From contig JAUYSE010000096.1 in NCBI GenBank assembly GCA_030696465.1, positions 1 to 13,288 on the forward strand: a stretch of DNA of 13,288 nt, given 5' to 3'. Source of the stretch: Legionellaceae bacterium (GTDB lineage: Bacteria > Pseudomonadota > Gammaproteobacteria > Legionellales > Legionellaceae). Shown piece after piece: positions 5,830 to 13,288 of this stretch. Below the pieces are notes generated by a model. The model saw only the letters and a list, made by a program, of their open reading frames with translations, did no database searches and was not told where the DNA came from. Within the stretch, counting starts at the first letter, position 1. Every line of letters starts with the position of its first letter. The translations under genes were made by a program, and so were the position numbers.

Positions 5830-8800
5830 TTAAGGCATATTTTGGGGTTTAATGTCCTCGATCTCTTTATTGTAACTGTGAATCACTTTATCCAAGCCAC
5901 GGTCAAAAAATCCTATTTTTTTAAGCGGATTTTCAGGAGAAAACGGTGTTAAGCCACTCAATGTTTGTTGAGTGGTTGAGGCCACAATAGGAAGCCAGCT
6001 CTGTAACATGCTAATAAAGCGACTTTTATTCAGGAAATGCTTTTTAAAGAAAAGGCCTTGGTTTGCATGGATATCTTGTTGTAATATGTTTCGTGCTTGT
6101 TCGTGAATGAGTTTAAAATAATCGCCATCGAAATCGGGTGATTTTAACGTATCCTCTATCTCACGCATGACTTTTTGGCGCGTTTTATCGATTCTCCAGA
6201 AGTTTTTCTTGTATTGCGCAAAAGAAGCCATAATAAATTCTTTATCAATCAGCGATATGTTTTTGTAGGTTGGTGCTTTTTGTAGAATGCTCAGTGCTTT
6301 TAATAAATTAGGGTTCGCGCCTTGTTTAGAGATCTGTTTAATCAGATGAGCTTTGAACGCTTCTTTTGCTGCTGGGTGTGCGAGTAAGCTCGTAAAACTT
6401 TCGTTCAGAATTAGTTTTTCAAAGGCAAGTTTAGATTTTTTCAATAGTGCTTTTATCATATTGACTGCATTTTCTGTCTCGGTACTTGCTGCTGCAGTGG
6501 TGGGCGGTAATTCTGCTGCTGTCGTTAAGGAGGGCGCCGACAACTGATAGGTTTCTAGGGCTTCGTTAAAAGAAGGCTCTTTTTCGATCTCCCAGCTGCC
6601 AGAAAGTTGCTGTTGAATATTTTCAAGAACGGTTTTGAGTGAGGGACTGAAGCCATTTTTTTGTGCCTCGGCGTTTAATGGCTCTAAAAGAGCGCTCTTT
6701 AAGGCAGGACTTACAGAAGGTAGTTCTTTTAGTAAAGTATAAAATCGGGGGTTTTGTAACAGTTGGGTATAGCCATCTTCAGTATTGTCGAGTTCGTCTA
6801 TCAGCGCCTGACACAAGGCGGTTTGAGCTGCTTTTTGGCTACTGGAGAACCAAGCGCTGATCCAGTCAGCTTGCGCATGGGATTCGTCGCTGAGCCAACG
6901 TTGGATAAAATCAGAGGGAAGACTGACGGTTTTTTCTTCTGAGGCATGGAGAAACGAAAGTGCTGGGTTTGCATATTGAGTACGTAGCAAAGACGGCACT
7001 GTATGGAGATCCGCCGGTATGTGGGTTTCAAGAAGCTTGTTAAAAGAGGGGACCACCTCCGTCTTTATCGCATATTTTTGTATATAGGCATCGACTAAAG
7101 CATCGTAGGTCTGTTGTTCTTCTTCTTTGAGGAAGGGGTTATGATGTTGTAGATACTCAAAAAAAGCTTCTTTTTGAGTATAGAAGGCTTGTGCCTTTGC
7201 AATAAAACTTTCCTTTATTTCTGCTGGGACATTCTGTATCCAGGGAATGGAGAGCGAGAGCGATGTCATAAATTCTAGAGGATGTTTTTCGGGATCCCAG
7301 GCATGTAGATCGCTCGCCGGATGCTGTGTTGTATAAGCCTCGAGATCAGCCTGTGTGACAATTTCATAGGTGTCTCCTTCTGCGTCCTCACGCGCGGTAC
7401 GGCCAAAGAGCTGTTCTTTATTCCGTGGAGAAAGCACTGCCGCACAAATGACTGCAAGACCATATTTTTTTTGTTTTTTGATATGCATATTGCGTAACAA
7501 GGCGGGGCTGATCACTGAAATCATGCCCACAGAGCCAGCCTGATGCACAAAGTGTTTGGCATCGTGCGGATTACCGCTAAAGCATTGGCTTTTCGGATAG
7601 CTGTGTTCAATGCATTGCTGATAAAAATGCTCACTACTGAGGGTATCTTTCAAACAAATGACAATGGGTCGTCCGGGGTGTTTTGTTTGAATTTCTGCTA
7701 TTTGCTCAAGAATGGTTTTAAAATGCGCGGTTTCATGGGGAAGCACGCGCGGATGGTCAGCATCATGATCGATGCGATGTAAGGTCTGATGTCTGGGGAT
7801 GTGTACAAAGGCCGCATGTGGCGTCAAATCGATTGCAAGACGTTGCCGTTCTTCAGCGGTTTCGGCAACGGTCCCACTAGAACAGTAGACTATATTTTCT
7901 GGATCTGCGTGGAGATCGGCGAGTACCAATCCCGTAATACTTCCCTCTGCGTGACTATTCGTTTTTGGGGGAATTTCAACGGTCGTTCCATTTTTTATTC
8001 TTGGTGGGTCACTATTAATTTTTGCACAAAGACAGCCATGGATATACCCCATAAAATGCGTGTTTTGATTATCTGCGGCGAAGTGATCTTTAATGGGGTG
8101 TACATGTCGTTTTCCAGTATCATCTTCTATAATTTGGTAATCTATTTTTTCTTTCAAGCGATCTGCAAAATAAGCGTCTTGGAATAAGGCGTGGTATTGT
8201 TGCGGGCTTAAGTGATCGAGTACCTCTATTTTTGTTGTTTCTGTCTGAAAGTGCTGTAATAAGAAATGTTGAATACCATTGTTCAAGATATCTTGCTGTA
8301 TATCCTCTTTTAATTTTTCATGGTTTTTTTGTAAGTAAGCATTGATACCTGCATATATCCAGGGATTTTCGCGCAAAATGAGTTCGGGGACGGCCAGACG
8401 AAGAGGAGTTCTGGCGCGTGCATCTAGAAACGCGGAGTCGCTTTCGTTGATAACCGAACGAATGTGACGAGTTCCTGGATCATGTTGAAATCGCCATAGT
8501 GCCAGTTCTTCTAAGGTACTAAAATTAACGCCATGTTTTTGAAAAGCAGTGGCGTCAGAGCGGCTATGTAAGGTGCCATTGGAAGTGGGAATACCAAGCA
8601 CCTTGAAAAATCCTTTAAATTCGTCAAAATCGCGCTGGGCATCCACGAGCGTTGAAGTCGTATATTGTACCGCACCTCCTCCAGCTGCCCATAACAGCGC
8701 ACATTTACACATATCTGTAAGGCTTTTACCTTCGCCGGTGGCAATGTTTTGAAATAACAGGCGTTGTGGCGCAAAAGCAGCCTGAACCAGCGCGAGACGT

Positions 8801-11800
8801 TGAGTATCGTTTAAGGTTTTCCCAGTGGCATAGAATAAAGCTTCTTGAATCAGCGGTAGTGCGACACGCGCTTTTTCGCTAAAGCTTAAATTTGGGGTAT
8901 TACGGAGGGTTTCTAGCGTGGTTTTAAGTTCTTGTGGACTTAATTCAGAGGGGCCTTTCCCTTGGTAAATACCATAAGAAGATTCTGTTGCATGGATGAA
9001 GTAGTCAAGTTCGACAGAAAGCTGATGCGTATTAATAGACGCTGATGGCGCAGTACTTGCAGAGATCGCGCCTAATTCTTTGAATAATCTGGTAATATTC
9101 TTACTACGTGTGCTTTTATCTTCGAGAGGTCGCTCGGAAACCGCTCGATCACCGCGTGGGTCATGGATTAATGCCGAAAGACTGTCTATTTCTCCGGTAA
9201 ACAGCGTTGCTTCTAGTCGAGAGAGGGTTGGTGTGGTGCTTGCAAAAAGAGTGGACGTTTCCGTAAAAAGTGTTTCATGTTGTAGTAGTGTGTCAATGAA
9301 GGTAGAGATTCCAGAATAGATGCTGGCATTCATGGGATAGGGTTCGGAAGCCTGCGATGCTTGTGATGCAATATAACTGCGCATATACCATTCAAAAATC
9401 TGGGAAATCCGCTCTGCATTATCAGACGTTAAAGCATCAGCAAATATCTGAATTATATCGTTAAAGTTTTCTGCGGGGATCAGTTCAAGAAAATGTGCCA
9501 GGGTATCAGAAGGTGGGCCTGATAATAAGGTAAATAAGATTGCATGTTTATCTGCTTTAATCAGAGCGGTTTGACGGATTAAGGTCGGGAATGCCGGATG
9601 ATTTTTGTGTGTCGTGAAAAAATCACCGAGTGCATTCATAAAAGTTAGTGCATTACTTAATGCAGCGGCATCCATAGTTGCAAGTCGGGTACTCACTACC
9701 TCTTGAATGAGTGAGAGTGGTAATCCTTTTTGAGCGAGTGTCAAACAATACTGTAATAAGAGTGTTTGTTTTTGAGAAGAATAAGTACTCTTAAAAATTT
9801 GTGAAAAGAGTGGCAGATAAGCGCGATGGAGTGCTGAGACCAGCGTCAGCAGTTTTTCAAGGGTCTCTAGGGGATGTATTTTGGAAACGGCAAACAGGAG
9901 GTTTTGAATTTCGGTGCTATTGTTTTGAAAATACGCGGTATTAGGTATATTTTGATAGAGGGGAATAATAGGCATGCATTGTTGGGTATTTTTCAAGGTT
10001 TTTTCTTGTAGAGCATATTGGGTGTAAATTTTTACAATACAGGTTTTGAATTCAGAATTGCTAAGATCTTGAAAAACTTCCTCGTAGAATGCGGTCGTGA
10101 GCGCTTGGCGATCCTCGGAAGGCAAAGAGCAACTCAGCAGAACATATTCTGCACTTTGAGCGGGAGATTTTTGCGTCAAACCATTTTTTTCACAGATGGT
10201 CTGTAACGTTTTTTGCAGTCCTTCTCCATGGGTAGTGCAAAGATCAAGATCAATCGTAGCAGAATTAGAAAGATTAGAGCGTAGTAACTGTTCAAGTTTT
10301 TGCGGATTTTGTTCGCTGCTGTCTAGAAACGTGTTGAGCGTATCACAATAAAAATAATGATGTTCATGGACAATAGCTTGGAGTAAGCACTGCACTTTAA
10401 GTGGATGTTGTAAGTTGAAAAGTTTATTTTTTAAACTGCTAAAATTCGCTATATCTTGGCATAAGGCAATAAAGAGTACTTGAGCATAGGGGGTAAAAGA
10501 ACCGTCTTTATGTAGGTCTAATTGTTGTAATGCCGCAAATTGTAGATCAAAAAGCTTAGGATTATCTACCATACAGGAAGCATAGAAGGTTCTTGCTGCG
10601 AGGTTATGTTGTTGCCAAAAGCGCAGCCAAAAGTCAGTGTTTGCTTTCACTGCTTTTGTTTGTTTAGAGGAAGTCAGCACATTAAAAGATTGTAAGAAAG
10701 ACCCGAGTTCGCTCGCGTGAGAAAATTTTATTTCTGGATGTGTCAGAAGATAGTTCGCTATTTCTGTTGTGTGGATAATGCTTGATTTTCGAATCAAATC
10801 GAGAATCTTTTGGCAATCAGGCGTAGAAATACGCTGATGGAGGCGATGGATTAACATAATGAATAAAGAAAAATATTGACGAAACTGTAGCGTTTTTTTT
10901 GCTGGGGGCGCAGATACACTCAGTGCATATTGTTGTGTATAAAAAGCATGAAAACTTTTCACGGAAAGCGCACGCGCAGGGGTAGAGACAAAAAATTGGT
11001 GCATTTCTAGACTTGGATCGGACGTAGGCATTCGTGCGTTTAGATCATCAAAATCAGACAGGTTTTGAAAGGTGAAGTGCTTTGGTGCAGGGGGGAAAGA
11101 AAGTTTTTTATGATCGAAAGTTTTTGTCTTCGTGAGTAAAGTAGAGGGATCTGGGGCGTTGATACAAATTTCTTTACACAAGATTTTAGCATCATGCATG
11201 AAGAGGGGGATTAAATTAAGCCTTGAGAAAACCAAGTCATCCAAGCAAGCAATCTGTTCTTCAAGACAATCATGCGTTTTTGCAAGCCTTAACACATAAT
11301 GCATTGCGCCCATAAACTCGATAGGCCCGTAGCCACTTTTAGCGGGATGCCAATTTTTTTTAAGCAGTAATGCTTCGTCAACACCGAGCTCCGCTAATTT
11401 TTGGCACAATACAGTATAGGTGGTGACGATTTTATCTAAAGGTTGTCTGGATAAACCAATATTTTCAAGAAACTTAAAGAATAATCGCTGACGGATAATT
11501 CCCCATCCTTGTATCGTTTTGATCGCTTCACTCGTTTTTTGAAAAGACAGATCTTGAATGAAATAATCCAGTTGTTCAAATTTTGAAAAATAACGCTGCC
11601 AAAGTTGCGTGCGGAGATCAAGGCTCAAATCATTGGGAAATATTCTAAAAAATTGATGAATTCCGGCGGATTGGAAAGATACATAGATATTTTCAAAGGC
11701 GCTTGGGGTGATGGGGGAAAACGGAGAAGAGTGATAAGGCGCAAGATGTTGGTTGATGGCTTGATTAAGTGTATTTTGGGGGTTCCATGTGGTTTGGGAA

Positions 11801-13122
11801 TGGTGCAGCGAGGGATAATAGTGATGCGCGTCACTAATTTGACTCACGAGATCAGCCAGATCGGTAAGCGTTGCGGTGGGCTCGGTGCTCGAATAACAAG
11901 GAATATTGGCGACTGACGCAAAAGGATCATTACTGCTTGCAAGCGTTGGAGAATAACGATGAATGCTGGCATGGTCTCCGTGAAGCTCAAGACGCTGATA
12001 GGGACTTTCCCAGAAGTTAGTGTAGAACTTCCCTGCTTGATTGGCAGCCCCTCCGTAGGGAATGGATTCTAAAGCCAGCGTGTTATTCTCTGCTACCCCG
12101 GGAATCCAAGTGTAATCGGGATGACTATAACCTTGTATGGGGGTGAAGCAGTGATCTTGTAACCATTGCAGATATAAGTGCATTTTGGCGGAGGGGAAGG
12201 TAGTGGTAGTGCTTGCCTCCGGAGATTGTGCCGCTTTGATAATGTTTTCTTCAATGAGGGTTAAAAGCTTATCAAAGCTGAGGGTTTTTTGTTTTTTTAC
12301 GCTTGGAATATAGTATGGCTGCGTTGTCTTTGGAACCTCAGTGTTGAGTTCGTGCTGCGTTTCTACTTCTGTGTTGGTATCAATATTAGTGCTTTGTGTA
12401 CAGACGGTCTCAGATTTTCCTGTCGGTAGTTTTTGAGACGCATTCCAATAGGTATTAAAAAATAAGGCTAACTCTGGGTAGGTAAGTGATGTAGAAACCT
12501 CAGCGGGTGTTGTCGCGAAGGAGGGGGTTTCTAACGGCTGACGGTAGTGAGAAAGCGCGGTATTCGCACTGCTGAGTAGAAGGTCTACGGGTTCTGCGTG
12601 CTGGATGAGCCAAGCGTTATCAATACTACTGCCTTCAAGAATTTTTATGTCGACAAAACGCTTTGTAAAAATAGAGGTATAACGTGGGAGTGCTGCAACA
12701 CGCAGAAGCTCTTGCTGTAGCGCGTCTAATAGGGGCAGGCATAGGTCTTGATGTATTTGACGATAGTCTATGGATTTGGAAGAGGCATCGTTGGGTGTGG
12801 GATGATTGAGGTCGAGAACAAAAGTGAGCGAATGTAATTGATTTTGTATTTTACCGAGTGTTTCTAAAAGAGGTTCTAAGTTTGGTGTAAAATTATTTTG
12901 AGAAGAAGTTTTTGAGGACGGTTTACTGGGGGAAGATTTCGGGCTTAATTTAGATGCTTTTTTATAGAGGGATTGTAAGGGTTTATCTGGAATTTTCAGA
13001 TGAACCTTAAGGTCTATTTTTTGAGGAGGATCGGGTAATTTGTCAAGAGAAGTGCTTTCTAGGAGGAAAAATTTTCCTGTTTCAGAAAATGAAGTAGCAA
13101 TAATAGCAGATAGTTCGAGCAC
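5830..13122 (-). CDS. Giant protein with divergent SecA-type ATPase motor, 2430 aa
   Basis: Residues about 1413-1928 align by motif with the SecA motor. Walker A is ATGEGKS (1461-1467), followed by an AQRD segment like SecA's YLAQRD, then NESDSAFLDARARTPL (from 1559) in place of SecA's DEVDSILIDEARTPL. Motif III is SSGT (1748-1751), and motif VI is QLFGRTARED (1904-1913) with both arginines kept. The insertion at about 1580-1740 takes the place of the preprotein cross-linking domain. Two departures stand out: the Walker B aspartate is Asn1559, and motif V lacks GRGTD, reading SPALLRNMHIKK (1872-1883). There is no SecA zinc-binding tail. The N-terminal ~1,400 residues are mostly helical and unrecognised, with a Ser/Pro/Lys-rich patch at 55-75. 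A Thr/Ala/Pro-rich linker (2194-2219) precedes a basic helical C-terminus. No signal peptide is seen. I start at GTG 13122, preceded by GGAGG 4 nt away; the in-frame TTG at 13173 overlaps the -10 box. It cannot be the housekeeping SecA; function is unknown. Confidence 0.9.
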   Translation of the reverse strand: MLELSAIIATSFSETGKFFLLESTSLDKLPDPPQKIDLKVHLKIPDKPLQSLYKKASKLSPKSSPSKPSSKTSSQNNFTPNLEPLLETLGKIQNQLHSLTFVLDLNHPTPNDASSKSIDYRQIHQDLCLPLLDALQQELLRVAALPRYTSIFTKRFVDIKILEGSSIDNAWLIQHAEPVDLLLSSANTALSHYRQPLETPSFATTPAEVSTSLTYPELALFFNTYWNASQKLPTGKSETVCTQSTNIDTNTEVETQHELNTEVPKTTQPYYIPSVKKQKTLSFDKLLTLIEENIIKAAQSPEASTTTTFPSAKMHLYLQWLQDHCFTPIQGYSHPDYTWIPGVAENNTLALESIPYGGAANQAGKFYTNFWESPYQRLELHGDHASIHRYSPTLASSNDPFASVANIPCYSSTEPTATLTDLADLVSQISDAHHYYPSLHHSQTTWNPQNTLNQAINQHLAPYHSSPFSPITPSAFENIYVSFQSAGIHQFFRIFPNDLSLDLRTQLWQRYFSKFEQLDYFIQDLSFQKTSEAIKTIQGWGIIRQRLFFKFLENIGLSRQPLDKIVTTYTVLCQKLAELGVDEALLLKKNWHPAKSGYGPIEFMGAMHYVLRLAKTHDCLEEQIACLDDLVFSRLNLIPLFMHDAKILCKEICINAPDPSTLLTKTKTFDHKKLSFPPAPKHFTFQNLSDFDDLNARMPTSDPSLEMHQFFVSTPARALSVKSFHAFYTQQYALSVSAPPAKKTLQFRQYFSLFIMLIHRLHQRISTPDCQKILDLIRKSSIIHTTEIANYLLTHPEIKFSHASELGSFLQSFNVLTSSKQTKAVKANTDFWLRFWQQHNLAARTFYASCMVDNPKLFDLQFAALQQLDLHKDGSFTPYAQVLFIALCQDIANFSSLKNKLFNLQHPLKVQCLLQAIVHEHHYFYCDTLNTFLDSSEQNPQKLEQLLRSNLSNSATIDLDLCTTHGEGLQKTLQTICEKNGLTQKSPAQSAEYVLLSCSLPSEDRQALTTAFYEEVFQDLSNSEFKTCIVKIYTQYALQEKTLKNTQQCMPIIPLYQNIPNTAYFQNNSTEIQNLLFAVSKIHPLETLEKLLTLVSALHRAYLPLFSQIFKSTYSSQKQTLLLQYCLTLAQKGLPLSLIQEVVSTRLATMDAAALSNALTFMNALGDFFTTHKNHPAFPTLIRQTALIKADKHAILFTLLSGPPSDTLAHFLELIPAENFNDIIQIFADALTSDNAERISQIFEWYMRSYIASQASQASEPYPMNASIYSGISTFIDTLLQHETLFTETSTLFASTTPTLSRLEATLFTGEIDSLSALIHDPRGDRAVSERPLEDKSTRSKNITRLFKELGAISASTAPSASINTHQLSVELDYFIHATESSYGIYQGKGPSELSPQELKTTLETLRNTPNLSFSEKARVALPLIQEALFYATGKTLNDTQRLALVQAAFAPQRLLFQNIATGEGKSLTDMCKCALLWAAGGGAVQYTTSTLVDAQRDFDEFKGFFKVLGIPTSNGTLHSRSDATAFQKHGVNFSTLEELALWRFQHDPGTRHIRSVINESDSAFLDARARTPLRLAVPELILRENPWIYAGINAYLQKNHEKLKEDIQQDILNNGIQHFLLQHFQTETTKIEVLDHLSPQQYHALFQDAYFADRLKEKIDYQIIEDDTGKRHVHPIKDHFAADNQNTHFMGYIHGCLCAKINSDPPRIKNGTTVEIPPKTNSHAEGSITGLVLADLHADPENIVYCSSGTVAETAEERQRLAIDLTPHAAFVHIPRHQTLHRIDHDADHPRVLPHETAHFKTILEQIAEIQTKHPGRPIVICLKDTLSSEHFYQQCIEHSYPKSQCFSGNPHDAKHFVHQAGSVGMISVISPALLRNMHIKKQKKYGLAVICAAVLSPRNKEQLFGRTAREDAEGDTYEIVTQADLEAYTTQHPASDLHAWDPEKHPLEFMTSLSLSIPWIQNVPAEIKESFIAKAQAFYTQKEAFFEYLQHHNPFLKEEEQQTYDALVDAYIQKYAIKTEVVPSFNKLLETHIPADLHTVPSLLRTQYANPALSFLHASEEKTVSLPSDFIQRWLSDESHAQADWISAWFSSSQKAAQTALCQALIDELDNTEDGYTQLLQNPRFYTLLKELPSVSPALKSALLEPLNAEAQKNGFSPSLKTVLENIQQQLSGSWEIEKEPSFNEALETYQLSAPSLTTAAELPPTTAAASTETENAVNMIKALLKKSKLAFEKLILNESFTSLLAHPAAKEAFKAHLIKQISKQGANPNLLKALSILQKAPTYKNISLIDKEFIMASFAQYKKNFWRIDKTRQKVMREIEDTLKSPDFDGDYFKLIHEQARNILQQDIHANQGLFFKKHFLNKSRFISMLQSWLPIVASTTQQTLSGLTPFSPENPLKKIGFFDRGLDKVIHSYNKEIEDIKPQNMP
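7339..8886 (-). other. SecA-like motor region within the giant gene
   Basis: This part encodes the nucleotide-binding folds. Walker A is at 8722-8742, the NESD Walker B equivalent at 8437-8448 and the motif VI arginines at 7384-7413. The order and spacing (NBD1 with an insertion, then NBD2) follow SecA and not ordinary DEAD-box helicases, whose motif I and the ARTPL tail differ. About 515 residues cover the motor; SecA's scaffold and wing domains are not recognisable after it. Confidence 0.85.
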
Positions 13123-13126
13123 GAAA

Positions 13127-13131
13127 CCTCC
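13127..13131 (-). promoter_or_regulatory. Ribosome binding site deciding the GTG start of the giant gene
   Basis: GGAGG on the minus strand stands 4 nt before GTG 13122-13120. It is the only strong Shine-Dalgarno match near the 5' end of the frame, and fixes a start 17 codons inside the longest possible frame. Confidence 0.55.
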
Positions 13132-13172
13132 GTCATGTACTATAAATAAGCTGTATTGGACCTTGTGAGGCA

Positions 13173-13201
13173 ACTATATCTCAAAAAAGATCTCTTTTCA
13201 A
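13173..13201 (-). promoter_or_regulatory. Promoter of the giant SecA-like gene
   Basis: On the minus strand TTGAAA (13201-13196), a 17-bp spacer and TATAGT (13178-13173) form a good sigma-70-type promoter. Transcription should start near 13166, giving a leader of about 44 nt before the GTG at 13122. Confidence 0.6.
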
Positions 13202-13288
13202 TCAAGCTGCTTTTATTTAAGGAATTCCTTTAAAAAAAGTGGGAATTCATGATATGCGTTCACCAACACAGCACAATATGATACGCTT
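13202..13288. other. AT-rich edge sequence with a 12-bp palindrome
   Basis: This is the region upstream of the giant gene's promoter. It contains the perfect palindrome AAGGAATTCCTT (13219-13230), 18 bp upstream of the -35 box, which could bind a dimeric regulator. A second GGAATTC follows at 13242-13248. No gene or RNA is recognisable before the window ends. Confidence 0.3.

Noticed and set aside
7789..8187. A 132-codon open frame on the plus strand inside the SecA-like region
   Set aside because: It lies antisense to the conserved motor motifs, has no domain or ribosome binding site, and is explained as a shadow of the minus-strand gene.
11605..11916. A 103-codon plus-strand open frame within the giant gene
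   Set aside because: It is antisense to an intact coding frame, with no recognisable product or upstream signals.
5830..13122. The giant gene as the housekeeping preprotein translocase gene secA
   Set aside because: The length, Asn at Walker B, missing GRGTD, lack of the zinc-binding tail and absence of neighbouring secM or mutT-type context do not fit canonical SecA.
1..13288. tRNA, rRNA, CRISPR arrays, insertion-sequence transposases
   Set aside because: I looked for cloverleaf patterns, regularly spaced direct repeats and transposase motifs and saw none in the window.

Overview
The window holds five protein-coding genes, each apparently its own transcription unit. Two are clear housekeeping genes (rimO, upp). 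Three are accessory genes: a 688-residue helical-repeat protein, a 362-residue protein with an N-terminal DUF1810-type domain and a separate C-terminal module, and a giant 2430-residue protein carrying a divergent SecA-type ATPase motor. RimO and Upp look gammaproteobacterial. The fairly AT-rich sequence, the large orphan helical proteins, the repeat-like intergenic DNA and the C-terminal module of the DUF1810 protein together suggest an intracellular or host-associated gammaproteobacterium of the Legionellales type (Legionella, Coxiella, Rickettsiella or Aquicella relatives). That placement is inference; nothing here proves it.

Layout. Bases 1-185 hold a repeat-like stretch with two overlapping open frames, a TATAAT box and a short stem-loop, leading into the helical-repeat gene (186-2252, +). 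This gene converges on rimO (2258-3565, -) with only 5 bp between them. The 378-bp gap between the rimO start and the next gene holds the divergent rimO promoter, a striking 133-bp compound inverted-repeat element (3701-3833) and AT-rich promoter sequence. The DUF1810 gene (3944-5032, +) follows, then upp (5148-5783, +) with its own promoter. The giant SecA-like gene (5830-13122, -) converges on upp with 46 bp between them. Its promoter (TTGAAA, 17 bp, TATAGT) lies near the right edge.

How they fit together. RimO (ribosomal protein S12 methylthiolation) and Upp (uracil salvage) are unrelated core functions. The three accessory genes are inserted singly between them and do not form an obvious operon or known system. 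The most notable is the giant protein. A SecA-like motor, with Walker A intact, the Walker B aspartate replaced by asparagine, and the motif V GRGTD signature absent, sits between about 1,400 N-terminal and 500 C-terminal residues of unrecognised, mostly helical sequence. No signal peptide, SecA zinc-binding tail or translocon partner is visible, so it is unlikely to be a housekeeping SecA. A host-directed effector or a specialised remodelling ATPase is possible but unproven.
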